Shown here piece after piece: positions 1 to 5,052 of a stretch of 8,043 nt of DNA. Below the pieces are notes generated by a model. The model was not told the origin of the DNA. It saw only the letters and a list, made by a program, of their open reading frames with translations, and ran no database searches. Source of the stretch: Acidobacteriota bacterium (GTDB lineage Bacteria; Acidobacteriota; Terriglobia; Terriglobales; Acidobacteriaceae); contig JANXQR010000755.1 in NCBI GenBank assembly GCA_025353435.1, forward strand, positions 1 to 8,043, in the 5' to 3' direction. The position numbers were made by a program, and so were the translations under genes. How positions within the stretch are numbered: the first letter of the stretch is position 1; each line of letters begins with the position of its first letter.

Positions 1-384
1 CGCGGCACTTCCGATTGCTTCTTCCGTCCTATTGTTGTAATTGTTGCCGAACGAGCCTACCTGGGATTTGAACTCAATTGCAGCGACCAACTGGTTTTCC
101 GCCACGATCAGGAGGTCCCACTTTTTCTCGGGCCTGTACCAACCTGGAAGTTCCACGCACTTCTCGCAATAGACTTGGTCCCTAGACAGCCCCTGTTCGC
201 ACAAGAGTTCTCGAATTAGATTCACAAAACCATTCATTTGAGCGCCGCCGGTGACAGCCGAGCGCGATCCCGCGTCTTTACTACCGGAGGACGATCTTTG
301 CTTTTGCGCTTGAGTCTCGCGAGTGGACCAGAAGTGTCCAACAGCTCCTCTAAGCCGCTTCTCAAGTTCAGGACTTAGGGTCAT
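1..384 (-). CDS. XhoI/PaeR7I-family type II restriction endonuclease, N-terminal part (cut by window edge)
   Basis: The first 128 codons of a restriction enzyme, reading leftwards and leaving the window at base 1; XhoI-family enzymes are about 240 residues, so roughly half is visible. I recognise the family from residues 79-127: 'LPGWYRPEKKWDLL' followed by 'AAIEFKSQVGSFGNNYNNRT' and 'EEAIGSA', the signature block of XhoI/PaeR7I nucleases. Asp90 and the Glu104-x-Lys106 pair fit the acidic-plus-ExK residues of a PD-(D/E)xK active site (family knowledge). Characterised members cut CTCGAG or close variants, so that target is the best guess, not shown here. The start is the ATG at 384-382, which overlaps the TGA of the upstream methyltransferase as ATGA. 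This implies one transcript with the methyltransferase made first, so the host DNA is protected before the nuclease appears. Residues 25-50 are Ser/Gly/Lys-rich and look like a linker. Whether the C-terminal half is intact cannot be seen. Confidence 0.9.
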   Translation of the reverse strand, partial: MTLSPELEKRLRGAVGHFWSTRETQAQKQRSSSGSKDAGSRSAVTGGAQMNGFVNLIRELLCEQGLSRDQVYCEKCVELPGWYRPEKKWDLLIVAENQLVAAIEFKSQVGSFGNNYNNRTEEAIGSAA

Positions 385-1409
385 TTTGCGGTCTCCAACA
401 GTCCGATGTTGACGATCGCACGACCAAATAACTGAGAAGTCTCATTCGACACGCGTCGATGAGCCCAATCAAAGTACTGCTCGTCGACTTCGAATCCAAC
501 GCTATTTCGACCATTCGCAGCCGCAGCGACAGTCGTCGTGCCAGTGCCAAGGAAAGGATCCAGCACGGTGTCGCCTACGAAGCTAAACATGCGAATCAGC
601 CTTTCAGCGAGTTCGACAGGGTAGGGAGCGGGATGAAACTTGGTTGAAGCCCCCGTCAATCCAGACCAGATCTGTTGGAACCATACTTTGTGATTCTCAT
701 CCGATATAACGCTTAGAACCCGGGCGGAGAGATCGGGTGTCCGATACCCTCCTGGCTTTCGCTGCATTAAGATAAATTCAATGTCGTTCTTAATAACGGA
801 GTTTGGCTCGTAAGGCTTCCCCAGGAATCCTGAGCCGTTCTCAACTTCATAAGCCGCATTGGCAATTTTGTGCCAGATGATGGGGGCAAGATTGTCGTAC
901 CCCATCACACGACAATGCTCCTGAATTGAAGCATGCAAAGGTACCACAGTATGGCGACCATTATTCTTTCGGCGCGAAAGACACACATCGCCAACCACGC
1001 AAACCAAGCGACCACCTGGAACCAGGGCGCGAAAACAGTGCTCCCACACCTTGTCAAGCTCAAGAAGAAAACTTTCGTAGTCTTCGATGTGTCCCATCTG
1101 CCCGGCGGACTCTCGATATTCTTTTAGGGTCCAATATGGCGGAGAGGTCACTACGAGGTGGACCGAATTCGGTGTCAGTTCCGCCATCTTTCGCGCGTCA
1201 CCACGGACGAGCCGATGGTTAGTGGGAACCCTTCGCACCGACTCTTCAATCAACTGAATAAGCGCCTTATCTTTCGCAATTCGAGGAATGTCGGTCTGAG
1301 GATTATTGAGTGGGTAGATTTCGTCGGGGACATATTCCGCAAGACTAACTCCGACTTCGGTTTGAGGCTCGTGCTCGTCGTATTCGAACTTTTCCAGCGC
1401 CAATGCCAT
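381..1409 (-). CDS. Type II DNA methyltransferase, beta class, TSPPYW motif (putative N4-cytosine)
   Basis: A 342-residue DNA methyltransferase, presumably protecting the recognition site of the nuclease encoded directly downstream. Motifs occur in the permuted (beta) order: catalytic motif IV 'TSPPYW' at residues 88-93; motif X 'HPAPYPVELAERLI' at 259-272; the S-adenosylmethionine-binding motif I 'DPFLGTGTT' at 284-292; and an acidic motif II loop 'GFEVDE' at 305-310. A serine in SPPY is typical of N4-cytosine enzymes such as M.PvuII and M.BamHI, whereas beta-class N6-adenine enzymes usually have DPPY. I therefore infer m4C, though the chemistry is not proven by the motif. The length is normal for the class. 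The ATG at 1409 is the first possible start after an in-frame stop at 1428-1430, with a weak AGGCG upstream. The ~65 residues before motif IV match nothing I recognise. Base composition is less GC-rich than the permease operon, consistent with acquisition by transfer. Confidence 0.93.
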   Translation of the reverse strand: MALALEKFEYDEHEPQTEVGVSLAEYVPDEIYPLNNPQTDIPRIAKDKALIQLIEESVRRVPTNHRLVRGDARKMAELTPNSVHLVVTSPPYWTLKEYRESAGQMGHIEDYESFLLELDKVWEHCFRALVPGGRLVCVVGDVCLSRRKNNGRHTVVPLHASIQEHCRVMGYDNLAPIIWHKIANAAYEVENGSGFLGKPYEPNSVIKNDIEFILMQRKPGGYRTPDLSARVLSVISDENHKVWFQQIWSGLTGASTKFHPAPYPVELAERLIRMFSFVGDTVLDPFLGTGTTTVAAAANGRNSVGFEVDEQYFDWAHRRVSNETSQLFGRAIVNIGLLETAK

Positions 1410-1440
1410 ATATTTTCGCCTGCTTTGCTAAAGCTAGCTT

Positions 1441-1446
1441 ATTGTA
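1441..1446 (-). promoter_or_regulatory. Possible -10 element of the methyltransferase-nuclease operon
   Basis: Read on the minus strand this is TACAAT, five of six matches to TATAAT, lying about 31 bases upstream of the methyltransferase ATG. I see no good -35 box at 16-18 bp upstream, where the sequence is ACGTGA-like. No controller-protein (C-box) repeats are evident and no C-protein gene is present. This is a weak call based on one short motif. Confidence 0.25.
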
Positions 1447-1518
1447 AGTGGACCCCGCACGGATCACGTTCGGACATATAACCTTGAGGAGCTGAGGAAA
1501 ATCGGAACGGATCTCAAA

Positions 1519-2007
1519 ATGGAATCGTTCGGTTGTGAATTTCAATCGCCGGGTTTCGCCTGTCCCGTATGTCGTAAAAATGCGAATCGCCGCATCGGCC
1601 ACGAGCAGCAGCCCGAGTTTCCTCTCAAATGCACGGAGACCGGCAAACTTGACTGGCGCGTCGAAAAAATGGCGCTCCCGAAAGACAAAACCCAACTTAA
1701 ATACAACGGCTTTCTCACCCTCAGCGGCATCCCGCCCGAAGTCTACCAATACCGCCTCGGCAACCGTAGCGCCCTCGAATGGATCGTCGACCAGTACCGC
1801 GTCTCCACTGACGCCCGCTCCGGCATCGTCAACGATCCCAACCGCCCAGACGATCCCGAGTACATCGTCCGCCTCATCGGTCAGGTCGTCACCGTCAGCG
1901 TTGAAACCGCCCGCCTCGCCCGCGACCTCTCCACCCTCTCCCTCGACCAGAAGGATATGAAAGACCAGAAGGACCAGCAACCCGCTGCAGCCCCGGCCGC
2001 GCGCTAA
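1519..2007 (+). pseudogene. C-terminal remnant of a type ISP-like restriction-modification/helicase protein
   Basis: An open frame of 162 codons. From about residue 29 to 137 it resembles the extreme C-terminus of the large single-polypeptide type ISP restriction enzymes (LlaGI/LlaBIII-like), in the C-terminal specificity region. Tell-tale blocks are 'HEQQPEFPLK' (28-37), 'WRVEKMALPKDKT' (46-58), 'FLTLSGIPPEVYQYRLGNRS' (65-84), 'ALEWIVDQYRVSTD' (85-98) and 'SGIVNDPNRPDDPEYIVRL' (101-119). Complete proteins of this family have roughly 900-1,600 residues with nuclease, helicase and methyltransferase parts; none of these is in the window. The natural C-terminus appears intact and ends in a charged, repeated 'KDQ' tail plus an Ala/Pro stretch. 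The first ~28 residues match nothing I recognise and probably derive from rearranged DNA. The frame is open back to 1438, with no good ribosome binding site at the ATG. I call it a truncated gene; expression as a small protein is possible but unsupported. Confidence 0.72.
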
Positions 2008-2147
2008 ACCGGGCATCCCGAAAAAGTTGTCAAGTGCCCAACCTGTGGAAATCGTTGCAACCAACACAAAACAAGGAGAAAAGATATATTTGAAAATCCA
2101 TTATTAATTGCCCGAACCTGTCATACTTGAATTAGGTCGTAAATAGG

Positions 2148-2180
2148 AACGCCCGCCAACTCGGCGGGCGTTTCGCATTT
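2148..2180 (+). terminator. Intrinsic terminator
   Basis: A perfect 10-bp stem AACGCCCGCC / GGCGGGCGTT with a 5-base loop (AACTC, 2158-2162) is followed by a moderately T-rich tail (TTTCGCATTT). It would end transcripts coming from the type ISP remnant side and insulate pirin. The T-tract is interrupted, so efficiency is uncertain. Confidence 0.7.
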
Positions 2181-2301
2181 CAGTCAGTCACCCGACAGTC
2201 AGGAGCAAGTCATGGAGCCACAATTCGCCGCCCCAACCCGCCTCACCCACGCCATGACCCACCACTCTTGTTTTCACTTTTCACCGCGTTCTCCTCAGTC
2301 A

Positions 2302-2347
2302 TTCACTTCTTCACCTCTTCACTTTTTCACTTCTTCACTCACTTCAC
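2302..2347. repeat. Tandem repeat, 8-bp unit TTCACTTC
   Basis: TTCAC recurs at 2302, 2310, 2318, 2326, 2334 and 2343, giving a near-perfect 8-bp period with consensus TTCACTTC and small changes in the last three bases. Two further TTCAC copies lie at 2273 and 2280. The strand is almost purely pyrimidine apart from the A of each unit. Because 8 is not a multiple of 3, it does not behave like a coding repeat. It lies upstream of pirin and may arise by slippage. Confidence 0.8.
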
Positions 2348-2356
2348 CGTCCGTCA

Positions 2357-2370
2357 GTGATCTAAATCAC
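2357..2370. promoter_or_regulatory. CRP/FNR-family operator-like palindrome
   Basis: GTGATCTAAATCAC is symmetric in its half-sites (GTGAT-N4-ATCAC), matching the general form of CRP (GTGA-N6-TCAC) and FNR/DNR-type (TTGAT-N4-ATCAA) sites. It lies 266 bases before the pirin ATG, in DNA that I judge non-coding. A weak promoter-like pair downstream (TTGATC at 2425, TATTGT at 2448, 17-bp spacing) would place the site about 96 bases before the start of transcription. No regulator of this family is encoded in the window. Confidence 0.5.
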
Positions 2371-2608
2371 GGTGAGCACAAAAGTCCCCCCAAAACCACC
2401 CATAACCAACTGAATCCAATCAACTTGATCGTTTTATTTTTCGCAATATTGTCCGCTATCGGGCACTTTCTACTCCACAATATGCCCAACCCGACTGCCC
2501 AGCAATCCTTGAAAGATCTGAACGATCTCGCCATCCCCTTGCCATTTCTCAAAATAGTTGTTGCAACGAATTGTTTCGTGGAGCATCAAATTTACCGAAC
2601 ACGTATTC

Positions 2609-2615
2609 GGGAGGT
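2609..2615 (+). promoter_or_regulatory. Ribosome binding site that fixes the pirin start
   Basis: GGGAGGT lies 8 bases (counting from GGAGG) before the ATG at 2623. This is the only strong Shine-Dalgarno sequence in the upstream region, and it marks 2623 as the start in preference to the in-frame ATG at 2212. Confidence 0.85.
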
Positions 2616-2622
2616 TCACCTC

Positions 2623-3531
2623 ATGTCACTTCGCGCAGTTAAGGAAATTCACCAGACCACACCCACCATCGAAGGGGCAGGCGTCAAGCTCCAGCGTGCC
2701 TTCGGGTTCCACAATACAAAGGACTTCGACCCATTCCTCCTCCTTGATGACTTCCGCAACGAGAACCCAAAAGACTACCTTGCCGGCTTCCCCTGGCATC
2801 CCCACCGCGGCATCGAAACCATAACTTACGTGTTGGTGGGGGAGGTGGCGCACGGTGATTCTCTTGGGAATAAGGGGCGCATGACCGCAGGCGACGTGCA
2901 GTGGATGACGGCGGGGAGCGGCATTCTGCACCAGGAGATGCCGAAGGGGGATGAGAAGGGGCGGATGCACGGATTTCAGCTGTGGGCGAACCTGCCCGCC
3001 TCGCTGAAAATGACCGACCCGCGCTACCAGGACATTCCTTCGAGCGCCATTCCGGAGGTGACGGAGGACGACGGGACGCATGCACGGATACTTTGCGGCG
3101 AGTTCTGGGGCAAAAAGGGGCCGGTTGAGGGCGTAGCTGCCGACCCGCGCTACGTGGATATTTCGGTTCCGCCGGGGAAGAAGAAGCGCATCCAGATAGA
3201 GACGACGCGCAACGCGTTTGCCTATGTCTTTGCCGGTGCGGGCACCTTCCGCGACGCATCCGATCCGCAGGCGGTGCTGACCGAGAGCGGCGTCGATCCC
3301 AACGCTGCGCCGGTATACGACGCGAAAAACCATTCGCTGGTGCTGTTCGACCGCGGCGATGAAATCGTGGTGCAGGCCGGGCCGGAAGGCATTCGCTTCC
3401 TGCTCGTCTCCGGCAAGCCGCTGGAGGAGCCGGTGGCTTGGTACGGCCCGATCGTGATGAACACCCAGGCGGAACTAAAGCAGGCGATGAGCGAGCTGCA
3501 GAGCGGGAAGTTCATTAAGAAGCAGGGATAA
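2623..3531 (+). CDS. Pirin family protein (bicupin)
   Basis: A 302-residue cytoplasmic pirin-like protein with two cupin folds. The N-terminal cupin has the family signature: 'FPWHPHRGIETITY' (56-69), 'GDVQWMTAGSGILHQEMP' (90-107) and 'GFQLWANLP' (117-125). By analogy with human and E. coli pirins, His59, His61, His103 and Glu105 bind one metal ion. The C-terminal cupin spans about 170-290. Some bacterial pirins cleave quercetin (2,3-dioxygenase) and others modulate partner enzymes; the sequence does not tell which, so no substrate is given. The start at 2623 is chosen for its strong ribosome binding site and because 'MSLRAVKEIH' is where pirin homology begins; total length is normal for the family. 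The frame remains open 137 codons further upstream, but that part is repetitive and unlike pirins. A hairpin terminator follows, so the gene is probably monocistronic. Confidence 0.93.
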   Translation: MSLRAVKEIHQTTPTIEGAGVKLQRAFGFHNTKDFDPFLLLDDFRNENPKDYLAGFPWHPHRGIETITYVLVGEVAHGDSLGNKGRMTAGDVQWMTAGSGILHQEMPKGDEKGRMHGFQLWANLPASLKMTDPRYQDIPSSAIPEVTEDDGTHARILCGEFWGKKGPVEGVAADPRYVDISVPPGKKKRIQIETTRNAFAYVFAGAGTFRDASDPQAVLTESGVDPNAAPVYDAKNHSLVLFDRGDEIVVQAGPEGIRFLLVSGKPLEEPVAWYGPIVMNTQAELKQAMSELQSGKFIKKQG

Positions 3532-3552
3532 GGGAATAGGGAACAGGGAACA
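3532..3552. repeat. Three tandem 7-bp units GGGAAYA
   Basis: Directly after the pirin stop codon come GGGAATA, GGGAACA and GGGAACA head to tail. This is a short simple repeat in the 3' untranslated region, just before the terminator. I attach no function to it. Confidence 0.75.
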
Positions 3553-3568
3553 GAAAAACAACCGCCTG

Positions 3569-3605
3569 ACGGCGCTGCATCACTGCAGCGCCGTTTTGAT
3601 TTTGT
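3569..3605. terminator. Strong intrinsic terminator, possibly bidirectional
   Basis: A perfect 11-bp stem ACGGCGCTGCA / TGCAGCGCCGT closes a TCAC loop (3580-3583). On the plus strand it is followed by TTTGATTTTG, ending the pirin transcript. On the minus strand the stem is followed a few bases later by a T-run (complement of the A-rich 3554-3562), so it may also end the convergent PAP2 transcript. Confidence 0.85.
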
Positions 3606-3640
3606 GGCAGGTTTTCCCTGTTTAGCTGGTGGGGCGGGGA

Positions 3641-4468
3641 TTATCGGCCGTGGCGGTGGTGGTGGCGGTAGACGTAGTGGCCGACGAGCCAGCCTGCGGC
3701 GCTGCCGACGAGCAGGTCGGAAGGGAAGTGCTGCTGGCCCATGAGGCGGGTAAAGCTGACGCCCGCGGCGGCGGTGTAGATGCCGATCTGGGTGAGCTTG
3801 TTGGGATACTCGCTGGCGATGACCGCGGCGGTGGACCAGGCCAGCACGCTATGAGACGACGGGAAAGACGAATCGACGCCTACGCCGGTCTGGAAGAACC
3901 TGCCACGGCCGCTGTCCTGATAGGGGCGCTCCCGCCAGAAGATGAGCTTCATGCCTTGTTCAACCACGAGGCCGTCGAGAATCGCCTCCGCGCCGAGGAC
4001 GCCGGTCTCGCGGGCATGATCGTCACCGTGGAAGTGGCCGATGCCGTAGAGCACCACGGGGGCGGCGATGAATCCGCCGATGAGGACGTTGGAGGCGTTG
4101 GTGTTGGGGTTGTTGAACGATGGATCGAGCGAGACCACGTCGTGCAGCGTGCGGTGGTCAGTGGCGATGGCGGCGCCGGTCACGAGTCCGAGCGGGACTA
4201 CCCACTTGAGGTCCCGGGCGCGCATTCGGAAGGGACTGGTCCAGATGCCTGCCTGATCGTGAAGCAGGTTGCGGGGCATGTTGCGGATGGTGGGGGCGTC
4301 GTCGGAGCCTGCTAACGGGGCTGCCATCTGAGCTGCCTGCGGTTGGGGCGCGTCCGGCAGAGGGCCATCAACACCCTGCGCGTGGAGACGTGAAACGAGA
4401 GTCAGGGGGGAGAGCAAAACCAACAGGACTGCAGCGGCCTGTCGGCGGGTTTTTCGCAGGATCTTCAT
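3641..4468 (-). CDS. Secreted/periplasmic PAP2-family phosphatase (acid phosphatase/lipid phosphatase superfamily)
   Basis: A 275-residue PAP2 superfamily protein with all three catalytic motifs: K-x6-RP as 'KLIFWRERP' (174-182), 'PSSH' (203-206, His206 as proton donor), and R-x5-H-x3-D from Arg241 through His247, the phosphate-attacking nucleophile, to Asp251. The N-terminus is a classic signal peptide: basic 'KILRKTRR', hydrophobic 'AAAVLLVLLSPLTLVS', and 'LHA-Q' as likely cleavage site near residue 30. A Pro/Ala/Gln linker with 'LPDAPQPQ' follows. Hydrophobic stretches at about 88-102, 127-143, 208-218, 227-238 and 252-266 suggest a membrane-associated fold. The substrate (lipid phosphate, undecaprenyl pyrophosphate or other phosphomonoester) cannot be read from the sequence. 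I chose the ATG at 4468 because the signal peptide begins there; the frame extends to 4735, but that would run through the divergent padR start and its leader. The C-terminus is His/Arg-rich. It is divergent from padR; joint control is possible but unproven. Confidence 0.9.
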   Translation of the reverse strand: MKILRKTRRQAAAVLLVLLSPLTLVSRLHAQGVDGPLPDAPQPQAAQMAAPLAGSDDAPTIRNMPRNLLHDQAGIWTSPFRMRARDLKWVVPLGLVTGAAIATDHRTLHDVVSLDPSFNNPNTNASNVLIGGFIAAPVVLYGIGHFHGDDHARETGVLGAEAILDGLVVEQGMKLIFWRERPYQDSGRGRFFQTGVGVDSSFPSSHSVLAWSTAAVIASEYPNKLTQIGIYTAAAGVSFTRLMGQQHFPSDLLVGSAAGWLVGHYVYRHHHRHGR

Positions 4469-4639
4469 TGCAGGTTTAGATGCTTTGGAGCACGTACCGG
4501 TTTGCGATGAATGAAATGTCATTTGGCGCAACTGCAGACGCGTAGAGGCCAGGCACGCCGGCTCTCCATGACAAATCGGGCGCCTGCTTAGTAAAAAAAC
4601 CGATTCCAGATACGTGCCTGCTGGTGCACGTAAAACTGT

Positions 4640-4687
4640 CCTATTGCATTCCCATAGGGAAGGGCGTACAGTTCTCCTATTGGATAG
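4640..4687. promoter_or_regulatory. Candidate PadR operator: paired CTAT...ATAG elements
   Basis: Two inverted repeats sit just before padR: CCTAT-N9-ATAGG (4640-4658) and CTAT-TGG-ATAG (4677-4687). An 8-bp direct repeat TCCTATTG starts at 4639 and 4675, 36 bp apart. A wider AACTGT (4634-4639) / ACAGTT (4668-4673) inverted pair brackets the first element. PadR regulators commonly repress their own operon by binding symmetric DNA near the promoter, so this is a plausible operator by position and symmetry; the exact site is inferred. Confidence 0.4.
4644..4672 (+). promoter_or_regulatory. Candidate promoter of the padR-permease operon
   Basis: A TTGCAT box at 4644-4649 and a TACAGT box at 4667-4672 are separated by 17 bp. 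Both are imperfect matches to the housekeeping consensus. Transcription would begin near 4679, shortly before the ribosome binding site. The boxes lie inside the symmetric repeats proposed as the operator, which would suit repression. Confidence 0.4.
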
Positions 4688-4690
4688 CAA

Positions 4691-4696
4691 GAGGAG
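4691..4696 (+). promoter_or_regulatory. Ribosome binding site that fixes the padR start
   Basis: GAGGAG lies 5 bases before the ATG at 4702. An in-frame ATG at 4624 has no such site, and using it would put the promoter-like region and repeats inside the coding sequence. Confidence 0.8.
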
Positions 4697-4701
4697 AAGA
4701 A

Positions 4702-5043
4702 ATGGGCGAGAAGCCGGACGTTTGGCAAGGAACACTGGCGCTCATGGTGCTGCGCACACTTGAGACCCTTGGACCGCTGCACGGTTATGGACTGGCGCGG
4801 CGCATCGAGCAGACCAGCGGAGATTTGCTGCACTTGAATTACGGCACGCTCTACCCAGCTCTTCTCAAGCTTGAGCAGGAGGGGTTTATTCGCTCCAACT
4901 GGGGGGTGTCGGAAAATAACCGGCGCGCCAAATTCTACGAGCTCACCAAAGCCGGACAACGCCGGTTGAAGAAGGCCGCGGCGGAGTGGGAGCAGACCAC
5001 GGAAATTCTGGCGCGGTTTCTGACCCCTGCCCAGGAAGGATAA
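4702..5043 (+). CDS. PadR-family transcriptional regulator (acidobacterial ADOP-linked type)
   Basis: A 113-residue PadR-type winged-helix DNA-binding protein. The conserved core runs from 'QGTLALMVLRTLETLGPLHG' (9-28) through 'YGLARRIEQTSG' (29-40) and 'LNYGTLYPALLKLEQEGFI' (45-63, recognition helix and start of the wing) to 'KFYELTKAG' (77-85). A short C-terminal helix from about 86 to 106 would mediate dimerisation, as in small PadR proteins. It acts in the cytoplasm, most likely as a repressor of its own operon; the inducing ligand is unknown. The start at 4702 follows from the ribosome binding site and matches the usual short N-terminus. Its stop codon is 9 bases before the permease ATG, so the two are co-transcribed. 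A small PadR gene directly ahead of such a permease is a recurrent acidobacterial arrangement, which strengthens the call. Confidence 0.93.
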   Translation: MGEKPDVWQGTLALMVLRTLETLGPLHGYGLARRIEQTSGDLLHLNYGTLYPALLKLEQEGFIRSNWGVSENNRRAKFYELTKAGQRRLKKAAAEWEQTTEILARFLTPAQEG

Positions 5044-5048
5044 GGAGG
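5042..5048 (+). promoter_or_regulatory. Permease ribosome binding site overlapping the padR stop codon
   Basis: AAGGAGG shares its first two bases with the TAA stop of padR (5041-5043) and lies 4 bases before the permease ATG. Ribosomes finishing padR would be placed on the permease start, so the two are probably translationally coupled. Confidence 0.8.
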
Positions 5049-5052
5049 CAAG

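Larger units (their letters stand above)
2008..2622. other. Gene-free region between the type ISP remnant and pirin
   Basis: This 615-base stretch holds no convincing coding sequence. The frame that runs from 2212 into pirin translates to low-complexity Ser/Pro/His/Phe text without homology to pirin N-termini, and the AT-rich part near 2060-2140 contains only very short ORFs. It does hold a hairpin terminator, an 8-bp tandem repeat and a CRP/FNR-type palindrome, listed separately. An AAGGAG-like sequence near 2073 precedes only a five-codon TTG frame, so I do not call a gene there. Confidence 0.6.

Noticed and set aside
1561..1575. CxxC in the first 28 codons of the type ISP remnant as a zinc-binding motif
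   Set aside because: A single CxxC in a leader that matches nothing recognised, without a second pair of ligands nearby, is not enough to claim a zinc finger.
1345..2067. Minus-strand open frame of 240 codons opposite the type ISP remnant, partly overlapping the methyltransferase start
   Set aside because: Opposite-strand shadow of the GC-rich plus-strand remnant; its composition is repetitive Gly/Ala/Val/Asp, it overlaps the methyltransferase, and no family is recognisable.
2073..2107. AAGGAG followed by a TTG start and five codons
   Set aside because: Too short to support a leader peptide and no regulated gene follows closely; likely chance in an AT-rich spacer.
2302..2347. CRISPR-like array
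   Set aside because: The units are 8 bp, contiguous, and have no spacers; this is a simple tandem repeat.
2626..3333. Long minus-strand open frame across the pirin gene
   Set aside because: Pirin is unambiguous on the plus strand; the opposite frame is an Arg/His/Val-rich shadow without motifs.
3629..4315. Plus-strand open frame of 228 codons across the PAP2 gene
   Set aside because: PAP2 has all catalytic motifs and a signal peptide on the minus strand; the plus frame is a Gly/Ala/Val/Glu-rich shadow.
4624..4701. Upstream ATG for padR at 4624
   Set aside because: It lacks a ribosome binding site and would translate the promoter and operator-like repeats; the ATG at 4702 has GAGGAG at proper distance and the usual PadR N-terminus.
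4469..4735. N-terminal extension of PAP2 up to an ATG at 4735
   Set aside because: It would overlap the padR start and promoter, gives non-homologous text, and would bury the clear signal peptide inside the protein.
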